DNA of 64,000 nt from Hetaerina americana (taxonomy: Eukaryota > Arthropoda > Insecta > Odonata > Calopterygidae): positions 92,635,734 to 92,699,733 of the forward strand of contig JAKTNV010000006.1 of the NCBI GenBank assembly GCA_022747635.1, given 5' to 3'. Numbering within the stretch: the first letter of the stretch is position 1; the number at the start of each line of letters is the position of its first letter. Shown here piece by piece: positions 61,761-64,000 of this stretch. The translations under genes were made by a program, and so were the position numbers. Under the pieces are notes generated by a model. It had not been told where the DNA came from. It did not search any database and was given only the letters and a program-made list of their open reading frames with translations.

Positions 61761-62463
61761 AACGGAAATGTTGGAGGTGGTGGTTTAAGATATTGATAGG
61801 AATAGATCCGACAGCACTCTCTTGCATGAAGCTATTGGGCAGTCAAATCTTCACCATAATCAGAACAAATGTCCGGAACTGAATCTTCCAAATCATGCAT
61901 AGAAATGATCTCAGAATGACTCAATTCAATATCAGACACAATAACAGGAAAGTGCAAAAAATTACAATATTTAAATACACAATAATATCTTTAGGATGAG
62001 TGATTAGATAAATATTTAATGTCATTTTATGAACTATAAAATAGCATACCTTACCTTGTGATAAGAAGTTAGGGGAAATTTAAAAATTATTATGCTGAAA
62101 TGATTAACAGTAAAAACCTGCAATATATCTTGATAGTAAAAATTAGTTTGTTATAGATCAGCACTTACTGTAACAAACATTGGCATCCTAACTGAAATAA
62201 TGTAAATAACAGAATCAAGTTGAAAGAGTTTCCACCTAATGTCTCTGGAGTGTAATATGCTAGAGGCATCTAACGAGAAAAATGAGATCTTCTTGAAGAA
62301 ATCATTGATAGAGACACCAATAAATCAGAACTCAAACAAAAATATTGCAATACCAATGCCTCATACAGACAGGTTAATTTTAGGGGAAATGGTTGTCTGC
62401 ATGTGACACCAACAAGTGGTTAAGGGTTGATATAGTTTTTGTTGAAATAAATACTACCACCAC
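61760..62463. other. Unassigned DNA between LINE pieces
   Basis: AT-rich sequence without recognisable coding content replaces the central RT part. It ends at CACCACAG just before the RT frame resumes, so it is probably an insertion or rearrangement. Confidence 0.5.
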
Positions 62464-63440
62464 AGGGCTCTGTGCTTGGCCCAGTACTTTTCATTATCAT
62501 GATTAATGATTTGCCCTGTAATATGAAACCTAGATCTGTTTTATATGCTGATGACACTACTTTTGTGCAAAAGTGTCAACATCTAGAAGATGCAAAGTTA
62601 CTATCTAGCGCTACCCAAAAACAGGCTAAGGAATGGTTTGATGTTAATCATTTACAATTAAATGCTAACAAAACTCAGCATATTGTGTGCAGTCTTAAAT
62701 CAAAAACAACTGATATTGAAACTGCTAAAATACTAGGAATTTATATTGATACAAAACTTAATTGGGAGACTCACATCAGTCAGACCTGTAATAAACTTAG
62801 TAAAGCTGTTTATATGTTAAGAAAGCTCAACTTTATCATTTCAAATGAGTATCGTTTAACACTTTACCATGCCTTCTTTCAATGTCATTTGAATTATGGT
62901 GTTGAGTTATGGGGTCATTCCCCTCATGTTAAACAAATTTTGCTACAGCAAAAGAGAGCTATTCGCTCTCTTGCTAATATACCACCACGTGATTCCTGCA
63001 AACCTTTTTTTATTAGGTATAGAATCATGACTGTATTTTGTTTGTTTATCTTTAAGGCTCTGATTCATGTGAAAGTTAATCTATAAACTTACCAATTAAG
63101 ATCTAACATACATAACTACTCCACAAGATATAAATTAACTCTAAATACTACTTATTCTAGATTGTCATCAACTTACAACACATTTCATAATATGAACATA
63201 CGACTGTATAACTATCTGCCTACTCAGTTGAAATCAGATGGTATCCAGAGTTTCAAGAATAGGGTATATACCTGGTTACTTGCTCACCTACTATACTCAT
63301 TGGATGAATTCTTTTGTGACAATTTTCATCACATTTAAGAAAGTATGTTTATATGTTAAATAATACTTATATTGACGACATTTAATATGGTTGTACCATT
63401 TTTAAAATGAATAAAGTATTATTATTATTATTATTATTGA
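62463..63440 (+). mobile_element. Non-LTR retrotransposon, 3' part: RT catalytic and C-terminal region
   Basis: From 62,466 the frame reads GSVLGPVLFIIMINDLP, SVLYADDTTF (YADD catalytic motif), LQLNANKTQHIV, ILGIYIDTKLNWETHI, and NYGVELWGHS followed by QKRAIRSLANIPPRDSCKPF. After a stop at 63,084 the C-terminal tail continues (STRYKLTL, a YSLDEF word). The 3' end is an (ATT)n run at 63,417-63,439, a usual tail for CR1/Jockey-like LINEs. Confidence 0.85.
63417..63439. repeat. (ATT)n tail
   Basis: ATT trinucleotide run directly after AATAAAGT, marking the LINE 3' end. From 63,440 to 63,680 nothing is recognised. Confidence 0.9.
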
Positions 63441-63684
63441 GTAGTGTACCTGACCCCTCTATGTTAGAATCAACAACTACCAAGCCTCATTCAAGAATTA
63501 TATCCTGATATAAGTTTTGAAAACATAAAAATACAAAGAAAGAAGTGATCTCAATGTAGTGTAAATGATTCCATGGCACAGCCATCTTCACCATACTCAA
63601 AACATGTGTCTGTTCTTTGTGTTCCTGTTTTGAAAATCTAAATCTAAGAAGAATTGTTGCATTAGGATTTTAATGTATAAACTA

Positions 63685-63925
63685 TGTCAAGAGTAACATT
63701 ACTCAGTATAACCTCCTTTCAGCTGCTATGACCACCTGCAATCTTATCCTCAATTGATGGTACATACTCTTTAAAATGGCAATGTCGATATTTGCAAATG
63801 CTGCTATAATAGAAGTGCACAGAATTAAAATGCAACATTAGGGTGCCTTATCTTATTGGTAACACTTTTGACTAACCTGCAAACATTATAGTGGAAAGGT
63901 TCAAGTCCAGGGCTATTCTGGGGCC
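63685..63925 (-). pseudogene. Tc1/mariner transposase C-terminal fragment
   Basis: Closely resembles 7,375-7,610 in the same orientation, so it is a second copy of that family cut after about 240 bp. Confidence 0.75.
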
Positions 63926-64000
63926 AGAGAATCCTTACCTGATTCAGCCATCAACATAAAAGTAAGAACTTGTGAATCTGCCTACATATTAGCTTTCTGT
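63926..64000 (+). mobile_element. Penelope-like element 3' fragment at the window edge
   Basis: Matches about 641-705 (the GIY-YIG C-terminal end of the PLE at the left edge) with few changes, and continues past the window. Confidence 0.7.

Noticed and set aside
1..64000. CRISPR arrays, bacterial operons, Shine-Dalgarno sites
   Set aside because: No regularly spaced short repeats were seen. Introns, polyadenylation signals and arthropod transposons show a eukaryotic chromosome.

Overview
The window reads as nuclear DNA of an arthropod, most likely an insect. It is AT-rich and has spliced exons with GT/AG borders. It carries ZAD-type zinc-finger exons, a family greatly expanded in insects, and a dense layer of mariner, piggyBac, Penelope-like, non-LTR and Helitron-type repeats. 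Nothing in it looks bacterial. No species can be named from the sequence alone. Names given to mobile-element proteins rest on motif recognition by eye, not on a search.

Layout. 1-9.7 kb is a patchwork of decayed repeats: Penelope-like (PLE) pieces, several mariner relics, non-LTR endonuclease and RT pieces, and one LTR with a tRNA-Lys-type primer site. 9.7-20.3 kb is AT-rich DNA with mariner relics and broken ZAD exons in head-to-head arrangement (15.2-15.7 kb minus, 17.3-17.8 kb plus). 21.1-28.7 kb is a nest of PLEs. One 2.2 kb PLE with inverted terminal repeats and hammerhead-like motifs sits inside another PLE, and a decayed piggyBac sits at a TTAA further on. 28.8-37.3 kb holds decayed tandem repeats, PIF1/Helitron-type helicase relics split by a piggyBac deletion derivative, two inverted-repeat elements with tRNA-like cores, and a decayed C2H2 zinc-finger exon.

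37,370-54,487 is the main object: a 17,118 bp Maverick/Polinton, a virus-like DNA transposon related to adintoviruses. It has about 485 bp terminal inverted repeats and a perfect 6 bp target duplication (GTGGAA). No broken gene is seen. It carries a protein-primed DNA polymerase B, an integrase with chromodomain, a packaging ATPase, an adenain-like protease, major capsid and penton-like proteins, a basic pX/pVI-like protein, a dUTPase, a probable OB-fold protein and several orphan genes. Morphogenesis genes lie on the minus strand with 1-4 bp start/stop overlaps. Four promoters share one design: a TATA box, 30-32 bp, then a TCATT or TCAGT initiator. Two of them lie inside the last codons of the preceding gene. 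The dUTPase and its downstream neighbour look spliced and can share a first coding exon. PolB may have an extra in-frame 5' exon across a 55 bp intron.

54.5-64 kb holds a second, intact-looking ZAD gene start whose promoter region resembles that at 16.8-17.3 kb. An inverted-repeat element with a 13 bp target duplication lies in one intron, and a PHD-finger non-LTR retrotransposon in two pieces follows. The zinc-finger exon of this gene is not seen in the window.
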